Both the position numbers and the translations under genes were made by a program. 64,000 bases of DNA from Catenuloplanes indicus (GTDB taxonomy: Bacteria > Actinomycetota > Actinomycetes > Mycobacteriales > Micromonosporaceae), in contig NZ_JAUSUZ010000001.1 in assembly GCF_030813715.1 (NCBI RefSeq), forward strand, positions 8,414,501 through 8,478,500. Direction: 5' to 3'. Position 1 is the first letter of the stretch. Every line of letters starts with the position of its first letter. The notes under the pieces are model-generated. The model ran no database searches. It worked only from the letters and a program-made list of their open reading frames with translations, and had not been told where the DNA came from. This document shows, piece after piece, positions 34,652-43,671 of this stretch.

Positions 34652-36445
34652 GTGGCCGGGCGACTGCTGCTCATTCTCCGGCTGCTCGGCCGGGACCTGA
34701 CCCGGCGCCGGACCGAGACCGCGCTGCTGCTGGCCGCGATCACGGCCGCGACCGCGACGCTGACGCTCGGGCTGACGCTGAACGAGCTGGCCTCCCGGCC
34801 GTACGAGCGGACCCGGGCGGCGACCGGCGGGCCGGATTTGGTGATCGAGCCGGCCATGACCGGGCCGGACGCGCTGGCCGCACTGGCCACGATCGCCGCG
34901 CGGCCGGACGTGACCGGGCACTCCGGGCCGTACCCGCTGCTGTTCCTGGATCTTGATTTCGCGGGTCTTCGCTCGCGCGTGGTCGTGCAGGGGCGGGACC
35001 CGGCGCCGGTCGCGATCGACCAGCCGGCCGTGACCGACGGCGGCTGGGTGCGGCCCGGCGGTGCGGTCGTCGAGCTGGCGTTCGCGGACGCGTTCGGCAT
35101 GCGGGTCGGCGACGTCGTGACCGTCGGCGGCCGTCCGCTGCGCGTCGACGGCCTCGCGGTGTCGGCCGCCCGGTCGCCGTTCCCGAACGCGAACTGGCAC
35201 CGGCCGCAGTCGATCGACGTCTGGAAGGGCGGCGCGATCTGGGTCCACCGGGACGACGTCCCCGCGCTCGCCGGCTCGCAGCCGGTCTCCTACAACCTGA
35301 ACGTGACCGTCGCCGGCCCGGCGCAGGCCCGGGCGTTCACCCGCCTGGAGTCGGGGGAGAAGAACCCGATGTTCCGCGGCTGGCACGTCCGCCGCTCGGC
35401 GGACTTCGTCAACTCGGCCGGGCGGCGGTACGGCCCGACGTTCGAGGCACTGCTGATCGGCAGCTGGCTGCTGACCGGCCTGGCCGTCACCGGCGTCGCC
35501 GGGATCGTCGGCGGGCGGGTCATCGCGCAGCGGCGCCGGGTCGGGCTGCTCAAGGCGGTCGGCGCCGGGCCGGGCCTGATCGCGGCCGTCCAGCTCACCG
35601 AACATCTGCTGATCGGGCTCGGCGCGGCCGGTGCCGGGCTGGCCGCCGGCTGGCTGGCCGCGCCCGTGCTGTTCCGGCCCAGCGCCGGGCTGATCGGCAC
35701 GGTCGGCACCGCGCCGCCGCCCGCCTGGCTGGTCTGGTCCGTGCTGGCGCTGGCGCTGACGATCGCGGTGGTGGCCACGCTGGGGTCGGTGCTGCGCGCG
35801 GCCACCACCGACACCGTGCACGCGCTCGCCGACGCCACGGTGCCGCCGCGCCGCAACGGCGTCCTGATCGGACTGTCCCGCCGGCTGCCGGCCACGCTGC
35901 TGATCGCCGTACGCCTCGGCACCCGCCGCCCCCGCCGGTCCCGGCTCGCCATGATCAACACGATGATCACCATGACCGCGGCCGCCGGCGTGCTCACCAT
36001 GCTGGCCCAGCCACCGGACTTCGACGACCTCGGCGGCATGACGATCCCCGACACCGGTGGCGGACGGCTCCGATCGGCGCTGTTCCTGATCGTCACGGTG
36101 GTGTGCGTGCTCGCGCTGCTGAACACGGTGGTCAGCACGCGGACCGCGGTGCTCGACGCGGAACGGCCGCTCGCGGTGGCCCGCGCGCTCGGCGCCACCC
36201 CGGCCCAGGCCGGCGCCGCCGTGGCGATCTCCCAGCTCCTCCCGGCTCTGCCCGGCGTCGCGCTGGGCCTGCCGCTCGGTATCGGCATCGCTCGCTTCAC
36301 CAACGACACGTACGGCGCGGAGCCGTACGCCCCGGCGTGGTGGATGCTCTCCGCCGCGTGCGCGGTGCTGCTCGTGGTGACCGCGTTGACGGCGATCCCC
36401 GCGCTGACCATGGCCCGGCGGCCGGTGGCCGGCACGCTGCGGTGA
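34652..36445 (+). CDS. FtsX-type ABC transporter permease (two FtsX domains)
   Basis: A 597-residue permease. TM1 is near residue 25 (ETALLLAAITAATATLTLGL), followed by a large extracytoplasmic domain (about 45-255), then three TM segments around 260-400 (LIGSWLLTGLAVTGVAGIVG, HLLIGLGAAGAGLAAGWLA, LVWSVLALALTIAVVATLG). A second FtsX domain follows with TM near 475-590. This BceB-like ten-helix-type layout often serves in peptide-antibiotic resistance. GTG 34652 starts 1 base after the ATPase stop. The two proteins form the pump; the extracytoplasmic domain probably senses the substrate. Confidence 0.88.
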   Translation: MAGRLLLILRLLGRDLTRRRTETALLLAAITAATATLTLGLTLNELASRPYERTRAATGGPDLVIEPAMTGPDALAALATIAARPDVTGHSGPYPLLFLDLDFAGLRSRVVVQGRDPAPVAIDQPAVTDGGWVRPGGAVVELAFADAFGMRVGDVVTVGGRPLRVDGLAVSAARSPFPNANWHRPQSIDVWKGGAIWVHRDDVPALAGSQPVSYNLNVTVAGPAQARAFTRLESGEKNPMFRGWHVRRSADFVNSAGRRYGPTFEALLIGSWLLTGLAVTGVAGIVGGRVIAQRRRVGLLKAVGAGPGLIAAVQLTEHLLIGLGAAGAGLAAGWLAAPVLFRPSAGLIGTVGTAPPPAWLVWSVLALALTIAVVATLGSVLRAATTDTVHALADATVPPRRNGVLIGLSRRLPATLLIAVRLGTRRPRRSRLAMINTMITMTAAAGVLTMLAQPPDFDDLGGMTIPDTGGGRLRSALFLIVTVVCVLALLNTVVSTRTAVLDAERPLAVARALGATPAQAGAAVAISQLLPALPGVALGLPLGIGIARFTNDTYGAEPYAPAWWMLSAACAVLLVVTALTAIPALTMARRPVAGTLR

Positions 36446-36513
36446 CGCCCGCCGCCGGTGCGCGCCGCCGCCAGGCCGGCCACCGGCGTTCGCCGGGTTG
36501 CGGTGCCGGTGGC

Positions 36514-36557
36514 CCGGGCGCCGTTCACGTCGTTCCGGCGACGTGAACGACGCCCGG
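36514..36557. terminator. long hairpin between convergent genes
   Basis: CCGGGCG plus CGTTCACGTCG on the left pairs with CGACGTGAACG plus CGCCCGG on the right, about 18 paired bases with a single mismatch and a 6-base loop. It lies between the ends of the permease (36445) and the minus-strand flotillin (36598). Nothing else is seen in 36446-36597. Confidence 0.75.
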
Positions 36558-36597
36558 CTCACGGTCGTGCACCCGGTGAATGCCGGCGGACACCGCA

Positions 36598-38187
36598 CTA
36601 TGCCGGATCGTCGCTGCGGCCGGCCGGAGACTGAGCGGCCGGTTCGCGACTGACGCTCGGTGCCGCCTGAACCGCCGATGCCGCCTGAACCGCCGATGCC
36701 GCCGGCACCGCTGATGCCGCCGGCACCGCTGATGCCGCCGGCACCGCTGATGCCGCCGGGACCGCCGGTGCGGGGCGGTCGCCGTTGCCGTCCGGGCCGC
36801 GGAAGCGGGCGCCGAGCAGGCCGGCCAGGTCCACGCCGGTCAGGTCCGCGCCCAGTTGCAGGCCCTGCGCCACGTTGCTGGCCACCGCGCGGGTCAGCGA
36901 CGACGCGCCGTCCGTGGAGATCACGGTCAGCTTGTCGATCTCGCCGATCGGCCGGCTGGCCGCCTCCACCACGTTCGGCAGCACCTGGGCCAGCAGGTCC
37001 AGCGTGGCCGCGTCACCGTACAGGTCGAACGAGATCGCCTTCAGCCGCATCGACTCCGCGTCGGCTCGGCCGAGTGCGAGCCGGGCCGCGCCCTCGGCCT
37101 GGCCCTCCAGTTCGACCGCGCGGGCCAGCGCGGTGCGCCGGGCCAGTTCGCCCTCGCCGACCAGCCGGGACCGTTCCGATTCCGCCTGCGCCTCCGCGAT
37201 CGCGCCCTGCCGGCGCGCGTCCGCGGCCAGCACGTCCGCGTTGCGGTGCGCCTCGGCCTCCTGCTCGACCCGGTAGCGGGCCGCATCGGCCGGTTTGCGG
37301 ACCTCGACGTCCAGCTCGCGCTCCTTCAGTTCGGCCTCGCGCTCGGCCACCTTGCGGCGTTCGGCCAGCACGGCCTGGCTCTGTTCCGCCTCGGCGAGCG
37401 GGCCGGCCGCGGCCGAGCGCGCCGCGGCCGCGTCGACCTCCGCGCGGATCTCCGCCTTGCGCAGCGCCAGGTTCCGTTCCGCGACCGCGACCGACTCCTC
37501 CGCCAGCAGCCGGGCCTGCTCGGACGCCTGCCGGGCCTGCGCCTCCGCGATCGCCGCGTCCTTGAGCACGCGGGCCGCCTCCGGCCGGCCGAGGTCCTGC
37601 AGGTACGTGCCCTCGGTCAGGATGTCCTGCACCTGGAACGTGTCCAGGACCAGGCCCTGGTTGGTCATCGAGTGCTCGGCCTCCTCCGCGACCGCGTTCG
37701 CGAACGCGACCCGGTCGCCGATGATCTCCTCGATGGTGAGCCGGCCGACGATCGCGCGCAGCGAGCCGGCCAGCACCTCGCGGGTGAACTGGTCGATCTC
37801 CTTCTGCTGGTGCAGGAACCGCTGCGCGGCCGCGCGGATCGCGTCCTCGGTGCCGCCGACCTTGACGATCGCGACGCCGTGCAGGTTCGCGCGGATGCCC
37901 AGCTTGCTGACCGCACCCTGGATGTCCACGCTGATCCGGCGGCTGGACAGGTCCAGCGACTGCTTGCGCTGCACGACCGGGAGCACGAAGACGGACGCGC
38001 CCATCACGACCTTCTGCCCGGACAGGTCGGTGGAGCGGATGCCCTCCGCGTCGGTCACCGAGCGGCCCTTGCGCCCGGTGATGATGAAGGCCTCGTTCGG
38101 GCCGGCGACCTTGATCCGGGAGAGTACGAACATCACGACGAGGAACACCACCAGCACACCGCCGGCGGTCGCGATCAGGATCGGCAT
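36598..38187 (-). CDS. flotillin-like SPFH protein
   Basis: A 529-residue flotillin. An N-terminal hydrophobic helix (LIATAGGVLVVFLVVMFVLS) precedes an SPFH/band-7 domain (about 30-200; NEAFIITGRKG, GVAIVKVGGTEDAIRAAA). Next comes a long Ala/Glu/Arg coiled coil (about 210-390) and the flotillin C-terminal part (AISFDLYGDAATLDLLAQVL). It scaffolds membrane microdomains at the cytoplasmic face. The last 60 residues contain a run of AVPAAS-type hexapeptides encoded by six 18-bp repeats (36661-36768), unusual for the family. GGAGGG is upstream of ATG 38187; nfeD lies 10 bases before it, a standard gene pair. Confidence 0.92.
   Translation of the reverse strand: MPILIATAGGVLVVFLVVMFVLSRIKVAGPNEAFIITGRKGRSVTDAEGIRSTDLSGQKVVMGASVFVLPVVQRKQSLDLSSRRISVDIQGAVSKLGIRANLHGVAIVKVGGTEDAIRAAAQRFLHQQKEIDQFTREVLAGSLRAIVGRLTIEEIIGDRVAFANAVAEEAEHSMTNQGLVLDTFQVQDILTEGTYLQDLGRPEAARVLKDAAIAEAQARQASEQARLLAEESVAVAERNLALRKAEIRAEVDAAAARSAAAGPLAEAEQSQAVLAERRKVAEREAELKERELDVEVRKPADAARYRVEQEAEAHRNADVLAADARRQGAIAEAQAESERSRLVGEGELARRTALARAVELEGQAEGAARLALGRADAESMRLKAISFDLYGDAATLDLLAQVLPNVVEAASRPIGEIDKLTVISTDGASSLTRAVASNVAQGLQLGADLTGVDLAGLLGARFRGPDGNGDRPAPAVPAASAVPAASAVPAASAVPAASAVQAASAVQAAPSVSREPAAQSPAGRSDDPA
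36661..36768. repeat. six 18-bp tandem repeats at the flotillin C-terminus
   Basis: Units starting at 36661, 36679, 36697, 36715, 36733 and 36751. The first two (TGCCGCCTGAACCGCCGA) and the middle three (TGCCGCCGGCACCGCTGA) differ at four bases, and the sixth is degenerate. They encode repeated hexapeptides and keep frame. Confidence 0.9.
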
Positions 38188-38197
38188 GGGACCCTCC

Positions 38198-38716
38198 TCA
38201 GGGCGTGAGCTTCTCGACGACGACGCTGGTGTCCGACGGCGCCTCGACCACGAAGATCTCGGTGCCGAGCGGGATGGCGGTGTCCGCGCGGGCGTGCAGC
38301 TTCATCGGCAGGCCACCGGCCCGCACACGCACCTCGCCGTACCCTCGGACGGGAATCGGGGTGACGACGACGCCGATCGCGCCGACCAGGTCGGCCCGGG
38401 TCAGCGTGCCGTCGGTGGGGATGTTGCGGGCCCAGCGGGACAGCCGCACCGCGAGGTACGCGGTCGGTACCGCCGCCGCCAGGCCGACACCCGCCGCGGC
38501 CAGCACCGCACCGGCCGAGCGCGCGCCCAGGAGCTGCACCGCGATCGCACCACCGAAGCCGAATGCGCCGAGGAAACCGGCGATCGACTCCACCGAGGCC
38601 GGCCCGCCTAGATCGACGTGCACCGCGCGCAGCGCGCCCGCGCCCAGCAGTGCCAGCGTCAGGACCGCCGCGCCGAGGCCGCCGACGAGCAGGAAGACCA
38701 ACGTGGGCGCGTCCAT
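38198..38716 (-). CDS. NfeD-like membrane protein
   Basis: A 172-residue NfeD-type protein. Two or three hydrophobic helices fill residues 5-95 (LVFLLVGGLGAAVLTLALLG, IAGFLGAFGFGGAIAVQLLG, VLAAAGVGLAAAVPTAYLAV), followed by a small OB-fold at about 108-172 (LVGAIGVVVTPIPVRGYGEV, PLGTEIFVVEAPSDTSVVVE). NfeD partners flotillin and is thought to aid membrane-domain assembly. The gene precedes flotillin by 10 bases on the same strand, and AGGGAGG lies upstream of ATG 38716. The gene order nfeD then flotillin is widespread. Confidence 0.88.
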   Translation of the reverse strand: MDAPTLVFLLVGGLGAAVLTLALLGAGALRAVHVDLGGPASVESIAGFLGAFGFGGAIAVQLLGARSAGAVLAAAGVGLAAAVPTAYLAVRLSRWARNIPTDGTLTRADLVGAIGVVVTPIPVRGYGEVRVRAGGLPMKLHARADTAIPLGTEIFVVEAPSDTSVVVEKLTP

Positions 38717-38776
38717 CTCGGACCTCCCTCGGGGTGGTTATCCGCGAGGGTAGACAGCCCGCACAAAGCAGCGTGA

Positions 38777-39502
38777 TCAGAAGCGGGGTGGGCGCTTCTC
38801 GTGGAACGCGGTCACGCCCTCCACCCGGTCCGGGCTGGCGATGCCGGTGCGGTGCCAGTGGTCGATCACGGCCGGGTCGTCGGACTCCACGAACGCCTTC
38901 GCGGCGGCCAGCGACATCGGCGAGCGGGACGCGATCGTGGCGGTGAACTCGGCCAGCCGGCCCGGCGTGGCGATCTCGTTCACCAGGCCGAGTGCGGCAG
39001 CCTGCGGTGCGCCGACCGGGTCGCCGGAGAAGAGCAGGTACTTCGCGGTCGCCGCGCCCACCACGGAGACCAGCCGGCGGGTGCTCGCATGTGGATAGAC
39101 GATGCCGAGCTTGCCGGGTGGCACGCCGAACACCGCGTCCGCGTCCGCGAACCGGAGGTCACAGGCGACCGCGAGCTGGCAGCCGCCGCCGATCGCGTAA
39201 CCCTCCACGTACGCGATGGTCGGTCGTGGGAACGTCACCAGCGCGGCCTCGGCGCGCGTGACGATCGAGTCCTCGCCGCCCGGGTACGCCTCCGCGATGT
39301 TCGCCAGGTCCGCGCCGGCGCAGAAGGTGCCGCCCGCGCCGCGCAGCACGAGGACCCGGACCGCGGGGTCGGCGGCCAGGGCCGACAGCACGGACGGCAG
39401 CGCGCGCCACATGTCCGCGGTCATCACGTTCCGCTTGCGCGGGTTCGTGATCGTGACCGTGGCGACCGCGCCGTCGACCCGCGCGTCCAGATGACCGGTC
39501 AC
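38777..39502 (-). CDS. enoyl-CoA hydratase/isomerase-family (crotonase) protein
   Basis: A 241-residue crotonase-fold protein. The oxyanion-hole segment is GAGGTFCAGADL and the second is EGYAIGGGCQLAVACDLRFA. In hydratases the residue after GGGC is the catalytic Glu; here it is Gln109. The second catalytic Glu position (FGVPPGKLG) is Pro129. So it is probably not a classical hydratase; isomerase, decarboxylase or other crotonase chemistry is possible. GTG 39502 starts 3 bases after the upstream gene's stop. It sits in a run with Sua5, NfeD and flotillin genes, but a shared role is not evident. Confidence 0.8.
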   Translation of the reverse strand: MTGHLDARVDGAVATVTITNPRKRNVMTADMWRALPSVLSALAADPAVRVLVLRGAGGTFCAGADLANIAEAYPGGEDSIVTRAEAALVTFPRPTIAYVEGYAIGGGCQLAVACDLRFADADAVFGVPPGKLGIVYPHASTRRLVSVVGAATAKYLLFSGDPVGAPQAAALGLVNEIATPGRLAEFTATIASRSPMSLAAAKAFVESDDPAVIDHWHRTGIASPDRVEGVTAFHEKRPPRF

Positions 39503-39505
39503 CGC

Positions 39506-40129
39506 TCAGGCCTCGAACCGGGACGGATCGCCCGCGCCCACGCGCAGCACCTCGGGCACCTCCTCGGACAGGTCGATCACCGTGGTCGGTACGACGCCGC
39601 ACTCGCCCGAGTCCAGCACCGCGCCCAGCTGGTGGTCCAGCCGTTCCTTGATCTCCCAGCCCTGCACCGGCGCCTCGTCCTCACCGGGCAGCAGCAGCGT
39701 GGTGGACAGCAGCGGCTCACCCAGCTCGGCCAGCAGCGCCTGGGTGACCGCGTGTGCCGGCACCCGCACGCCCACGGTCTTCTTCCGCGGGTGCAGCAGC
39801 CGCTTCGGCACCTCGCGGGTGGCGGGCAGAACGAACGTGTAACTGCCCGGGATCGCCGCCTTCACCGACCGGAAAACCGCGTTGCTGATGTGCACGAACT
39901 GCCCCACCTGCGCGAAGTCGCGGCACACCAGCGTGAAGTGATGCTTGTCGTCCAGCCCGCGGATCGCCCGGATCCGGTCCAGCCCGTCCCGGTTGCCGAC
40001 CAGGCACCCGAGCGCGAAGCACGAGTCCGTCGGGTAGGCGATCAGCCCGCCCTCCCGCAGGATCGACACGACCTGCGCGATGGCCCTGGGCTGCGGATTG
40101 TCCGGATGCACGTCGAAATACCTCGCCAC
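39506..40129 (-). CDS. Sua5/YciO/YrdC-family protein
   Basis: A 207-residue single-domain protein of the threonylcarbamoyl-AMP synthase family. The fold marker is GGLIAYPTDSCFALGCLVGN near residues 27-46, then RIRAIRGLDDKHHFTLVCRD, IPGSYTFVLPATREVPKRLL, and LSTTLLLPGEDE. Sua5 makes the precursor for t6A in tRNA; the short YciO form is related, and this length without a Sua5 extension fits YciO/YrdC. GTG 40129 has no ribosome site but TAGGCT lies 6 bases upstream (40141-40136), so it is probably leaderless. It heads the minus-strand run of genes to 36598. Confidence 0.85.
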   Translation of the reverse strand: MARYFDVHPDNPQPRAIAQVVSILREGGLIAYPTDSCFALGCLVGNRDGLDRIRAIRGLDDKHHFTLVCRDFAQVGQFVHISNAVFRSVKAAIPGSYTFVLPATREVPKRLLHPRKKTVGVRVPAHAVTQALLAELGEPLLSTTLLLPGEDEAPVQGWEIKERLDHQLGAVLDSGECGVVPTTVIDLSEEVPEVLRVGAGDPSRFEA

Positions 40130-40135
40130 CCGCGC

Positions 40136-40141
40136 AGCCTA
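40136..40141 (-). promoter_or_regulatory. -10 element of leaderless promoter (Sua5/YciO gene)
   Basis: TAGGCT read leftward, then 6 bases, then GTG 40129. No Shine-Dalgarno sequence lies between. Confidence 0.5.
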
Positions 40142-40359
40142 CCCCGCACCCGATTCCAGACCTTTCAAACCCTTGCTCTCCCGCTCCCGGCGGGGTTGCG
40201 TCCCGCACGCTCCCGCGGGCACCGGCCGGCCGCGGGCGGCCTCCCTGTCAGTGCCGTGGGTGGTCACCACGAACGAAGACCCACGCAGCTCTCGGGAGCA
40301 GGTCCACCGGGTCACCCTGGCGGAAATTCGCGCTCGCCGGGAGAGGTGCCCCGGGCACA

Positions 40360-43300
40360 ATGGGCGCCGTGCTGACCGGAACACGCAAGCTGCTGGAATC
40401 GCTGGAGACGCTGCCGTACCGGGCGCGGATGACGACGCTCGCCCGGTGGGCGCGCACCGCGCCGGATCGCGCCGAGGTCTGCGCCGACCTGCGCGGCCGG
40501 GGCGTCTACGAGCGCCGGCTCGCGCTGATCGCCGCGATGGTGGTGCGGGACGCGGCGGGGATCACGGCCGTGGCGAGCGACCCGGTGCCGGCGCTGCGGG
40601 CGGAGGCACTGGCCGCGGCCGCGCACACCGGTCTGCCGGCCCACGCGCACGCGGACCGCCCGGAGGTGGAACGGCGGCGGATCTACCGCGCGCTGCGCCA
40701 GCGGCACGCGCCGGACGTCGCGGACGCGCTGATGCCCGAGGTCCGGGCCCGGTTCGGCGACGACGAGGCGGCCGCGCTGCTGCCCGGCTGCGGCAGCGAG
40801 ACCGTACGCGCGCTCCTGCCGGAGCTGGAGCACGGGTTCGGGCTGAGCCGGCTGGTCCGCCGGCACGCCGGTGTGGTGCTGGACCGGGCCCGCGAACGGC
40901 TGGCCGGGGCCGGCCTCGAGGAACGCGACCGGGTGTGGGGCGACGTCGTGCACGCGGTGCTGCGCTGCGACCCGGCGCAGGCGCTGGACCTGCTGGAACG
41001 GTACGGCCCGGAGGAGTCGCTGCCCGGCCCGCTCAGCGCGTACAGCCCGCTCGCGACGTACGACGTGCGCCGGGTCGCCCGGCTGCTCACCGCGCCGGCC
41101 CGGACCGGCTGGCTGGAACGCACCGCGCTGCCGCCCGGACTGCTGCGCCGCCTGGCCGCGCTGCCCACGGACGAGCTGGCCCCGGTCGGCGTCCGCTTCC
41201 GGCACCACGGCGCCGCGCTGGCCGCGTTCCTCGACGCGCTCCCGCCGCACCGGCGCGGCGAACTGTACGACCTGATCATGGCGGACGCCGACACGTCCAT
41301 GCTCCTGCCGGCGACCGGCGTGATGGAGGCGCTGCCGGCCGCGACCCGAATCCGGGAGGCGGCGCGGGTGCTGCGCCTGCCCCGGATCCGCGAGCACGAG
41401 ACCCAGGTCCGCACCTGGAGTTCGTACCTGGCCTGGCCGGACGCGAAGGCGGCGCTGGAGAGCGCGCTGACCGCAGGCGACGCGGACGAGCGGGCACGCG
41501 GATACGCGCTGCTGATCGGCGCGGCCCGCCGTTCCCGCGACCCGCGGGCCGTGGCCGAGACGGTCACCCGGCTGGGCCGGCTGCGCAACGAGCAGGACCC
41601 GGTGCGCGCGTCCGCGGTCACCGCGCTGGTGACGATCGCGCCGCTGCTCACCACCGAGACCGCGGCCGGCCTGACCCGGCTGACCAGGGACGCGGCCGAG
41701 GCCCGGGACGCGTCCGCCGCGACCACGTCCGCGCTCAGCCGCCTGGCCGCCGACGTGCTGCGCCACCACGTGGACGCCGCGGAGTTGCGTGAGTGGGCGC
41801 TGCTCACGATCGACCTGGTGAGCAGCGGCTCGGCCGTACCGGTGCTGCGGCGTTTCGGTTCCGTGCTGCGGCGCGGGCAGGAGCGCGTGGTCTTCGCCCG
41901 GTTGCGCCGCTGGGTCGAGGACGGGATCGCACGCGCGAACTACGGGCCGCTGTTCGCGGTCACGCACGCGCTCGGCCGGCGTGCCCGGACCGTACCCGAG
42001 CTGCAGGAACTTCTCCGGGAGGCGACCGGCGGGCACACGCTGCCGTCAGTCGCGCGGACCGCGATCGACCTGTGGCTGGACGACCCGCGGCACCGGGCCG
42101 CCCGGGTCGCTGAGGTGCTGGACCGGGACGTGTCCACGGCCAGCCTGGACATCGTCTGGTCCACGATGTGCACGGTCCGCACGGACCTGCTCGACCGGGT
42201 GCTGGACCGTCCGGTCACCGGCCGGTTCGTGCAGCAGGGGCCGCGGTGGGTGCCGGGCCGGCCGGCCCGCCCGGAACGGTGGCTGCCCCGGCAGCAGGCC
42301 CGTTTCGTTGAGCTGCAGGCGATGATCGCCGCGGATCCGGGTCAGGGCGTGTGGCCGCGCGCGTGGGCGATCCGGACCGCGGCGGAGATCCCGGACGCGG
42401 GCCGTGAGCTGGTGCTGCGCTACCTCGACCACCCGGAGGTGCCGATCGCGGAGGCGGCGCTCGGCGCGCTCGCCCGGACGGACCGGCCGGACCGGGCGCT
42501 GCCGATCCTGCTGCGGTACGCGGACGGCGACCGGGCGCGGGTCGCGCTCTACGCGGCCGGGCGCGCGGCCCGGTACGTACCCCCGTCGGTGCTGGTCGAG
42601 GTGGTGGGCCCGGTGCTGTCCGGGCCGGCGAAGGTGACCAGCCGCAAGGAGGCGGCCCGGCTGCTGGCCCGGTCCGGGCCACCGGCCGTGATGGCGACGC
42701 TGCGGGACGCCTACGCGCGGCCGGACCAGCACCGCGACGTGCGCGCCGCGATCGTCTCCGCGGCCCGGCAGCAGCTCGGCACGGAGGACAGCTGGGCGAT
42801 CCTGCGCACCGCGGCCGGCGGCGGCCGGGAGGACCGGCGGGCGGTGCTGGCCGCGCAGCCGTACCTGATCGCGGCCCGGCACCGGCGCCGCTACGCCGAG
42901 TTCATCGTGGACGCGGCGCACGCGGACGACCGGGAGGTGCGGCGGGTCGCGTTCGGGCAGTTCCGGAGCTGGGCGCCGTGGCTGACCGGTGTCGACGACA
43001 TGATCGTGGCCCGGCTGACCGACCTCGGGGAGTCGCTCACCCACACGGAGATCGCCGGCCTGCTGCGCGCCGGCGGGCCGGACGTGCTCGCCCGCGCGAT
43101 GACCACGCTGGCCGGCCTGGACACCGCGCCGGGAGGCGCGGCGGCCGGTGGAGCCGGGCCCGGCGGCGAACCCCGGGAGACGGCGGACCGGCCGGCGCGG
43201 CGCCGCATCGAGGTGCTGGTCCGCGGCATCTACCTGCGGGCCCGCACGCTGCCGTCGAGCGCGGACCGGTCCGCGCTGACCGGCCCGGCGCGGTGGCTGG

Positions 43301-43650
43301 CCGGGCAGCCGGGCTTCACCGGTCTCGCCGCCGGCCTGCTCGTCGACCTGGGCCGGCTGGACAACCTGGACGAGATCGTGGAGCTGTGCGCGTCCCGGCC
43401 GGTGCTGGCCGCGTGGCTCGCCGATCGGGCGGCCACCCGGCTGCAGAGCCTGCGTGAGTGGTCCGACCCCGGGGCGATCGCCCGGCTGACCGCGCGCGGC
43501 GACACGGCCGGTGGGCTGTTCGCGGTCGCGCTGGTCTCGCACGGCGCCGGGGTCGGCTGGACGGAACCGTGGCGCGGCCTGCTGGCGGCGCTGCGCACGC
43601 ACCCGGACCCGGATGTGCGCGAGACGGCGCTCGACATCGACATGAGCTGA
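40360..43650 (+). CDS. 1096-aa HEAT-like repeat protein, unknown
   Basis: A 1096-residue soluble protein made of successive Leu/Ala/Arg-rich helical pairs of about 35-40 residues over its whole length, e.g. RYLDHPEVPIAEAALGALAR and ALPILLRYADGDRARVALYA. It is a solenoid with no catalytic motif, signal or TM segment. Such long HEAT-type proteins are frequent hypothetical genes in Micromonosporaceae and Streptomyces. It is flanked by the divergent Sua5 gene and a pseudogene. I used ATG 40360; GTG 40369, preceded by CACAAT, is an alternative leaderless start. The function is unknown; a scaffold role is inferred from shape. Confidence 0.8.
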   Translation: MGAVLTGTRKLLESLETLPYRARMTTLARWARTAPDRAEVCADLRGRGVYERRLALIAAMVVRDAAGITAVASDPVPALRAEALAAAAHTGLPAHAHADRPEVERRRIYRALRQRHAPDVADALMPEVRARFGDDEAAALLPGCGSETVRALLPELEHGFGLSRLVRRHAGVVLDRARERLAGAGLEERDRVWGDVVHAVLRCDPAQALDLLERYGPEESLPGPLSAYSPLATYDVRRVARLLTAPARTGWLERTALPPGLLRRLAALPTDELAPVGVRFRHHGAALAAFLDALPPHRRGELYDLIMADADTSMLLPATGVMEALPAATRIREAARVLRLPRIREHETQVRTWSSYLAWPDAKAALESALTAGDADERARGYALLIGAARRSRDPRAVAETVTRLGRLRNEQDPVRASAVTALVTIAPLLTTETAAGLTRLTRDAAEARDASAATTSALSRLAADVLRHHVDAAELREWALLTIDLVSSGSAVPVLRRFGSVLRRGQERVVFARLRRWVEDGIARANYGPLFAVTHALGRRARTVPELQELLREATGGHTLPSVARTAIDLWLDDPRHRAARVAEVLDRDVSTASLDIVWSTMCTVRTDLLDRVLDRPVTGRFVQQGPRWVPGRPARPERWLPRQQARFVELQAMIAADPGQGVWPRAWAIRTAAEIPDAGRELVLRYLDHPEVPIAEAALGALARTDRPDRALPILLRYADGDRARVALYAAGRAARYVPPSVLVEVVGPVLSGPAKVTSRKEAARLLARSGPPAVMATLRDAYARPDQHRDVRAAIVSAARQQLGTEDSWAILRTAAGGGREDRRAVLAAQPYLIAARHRRRYAEFIVDAAHADDREVRRVAFGQFRSWAPWLTGVDDMIVARLTDLGESLTHTEIAGLLRAGGPDVLARAMTTLAGLDTAPGGAAAGGAGPGGEPRETADRPARRRIEVLVRGIYLRARTLPSSADRSALTGPARWLAGQPGFTGLAAGLLVDLGRLDNLDEIVELCASRPVLAAWLADRAATRLQSLREWSDPGAIARLTARGDTAGGLFAVALVSHGAGVGWTEPWRGLLAALRTHPDPDVRETALDIDMS

Positions 43651-43671
43651 CGTCTGCGCCACGATGGCCGG

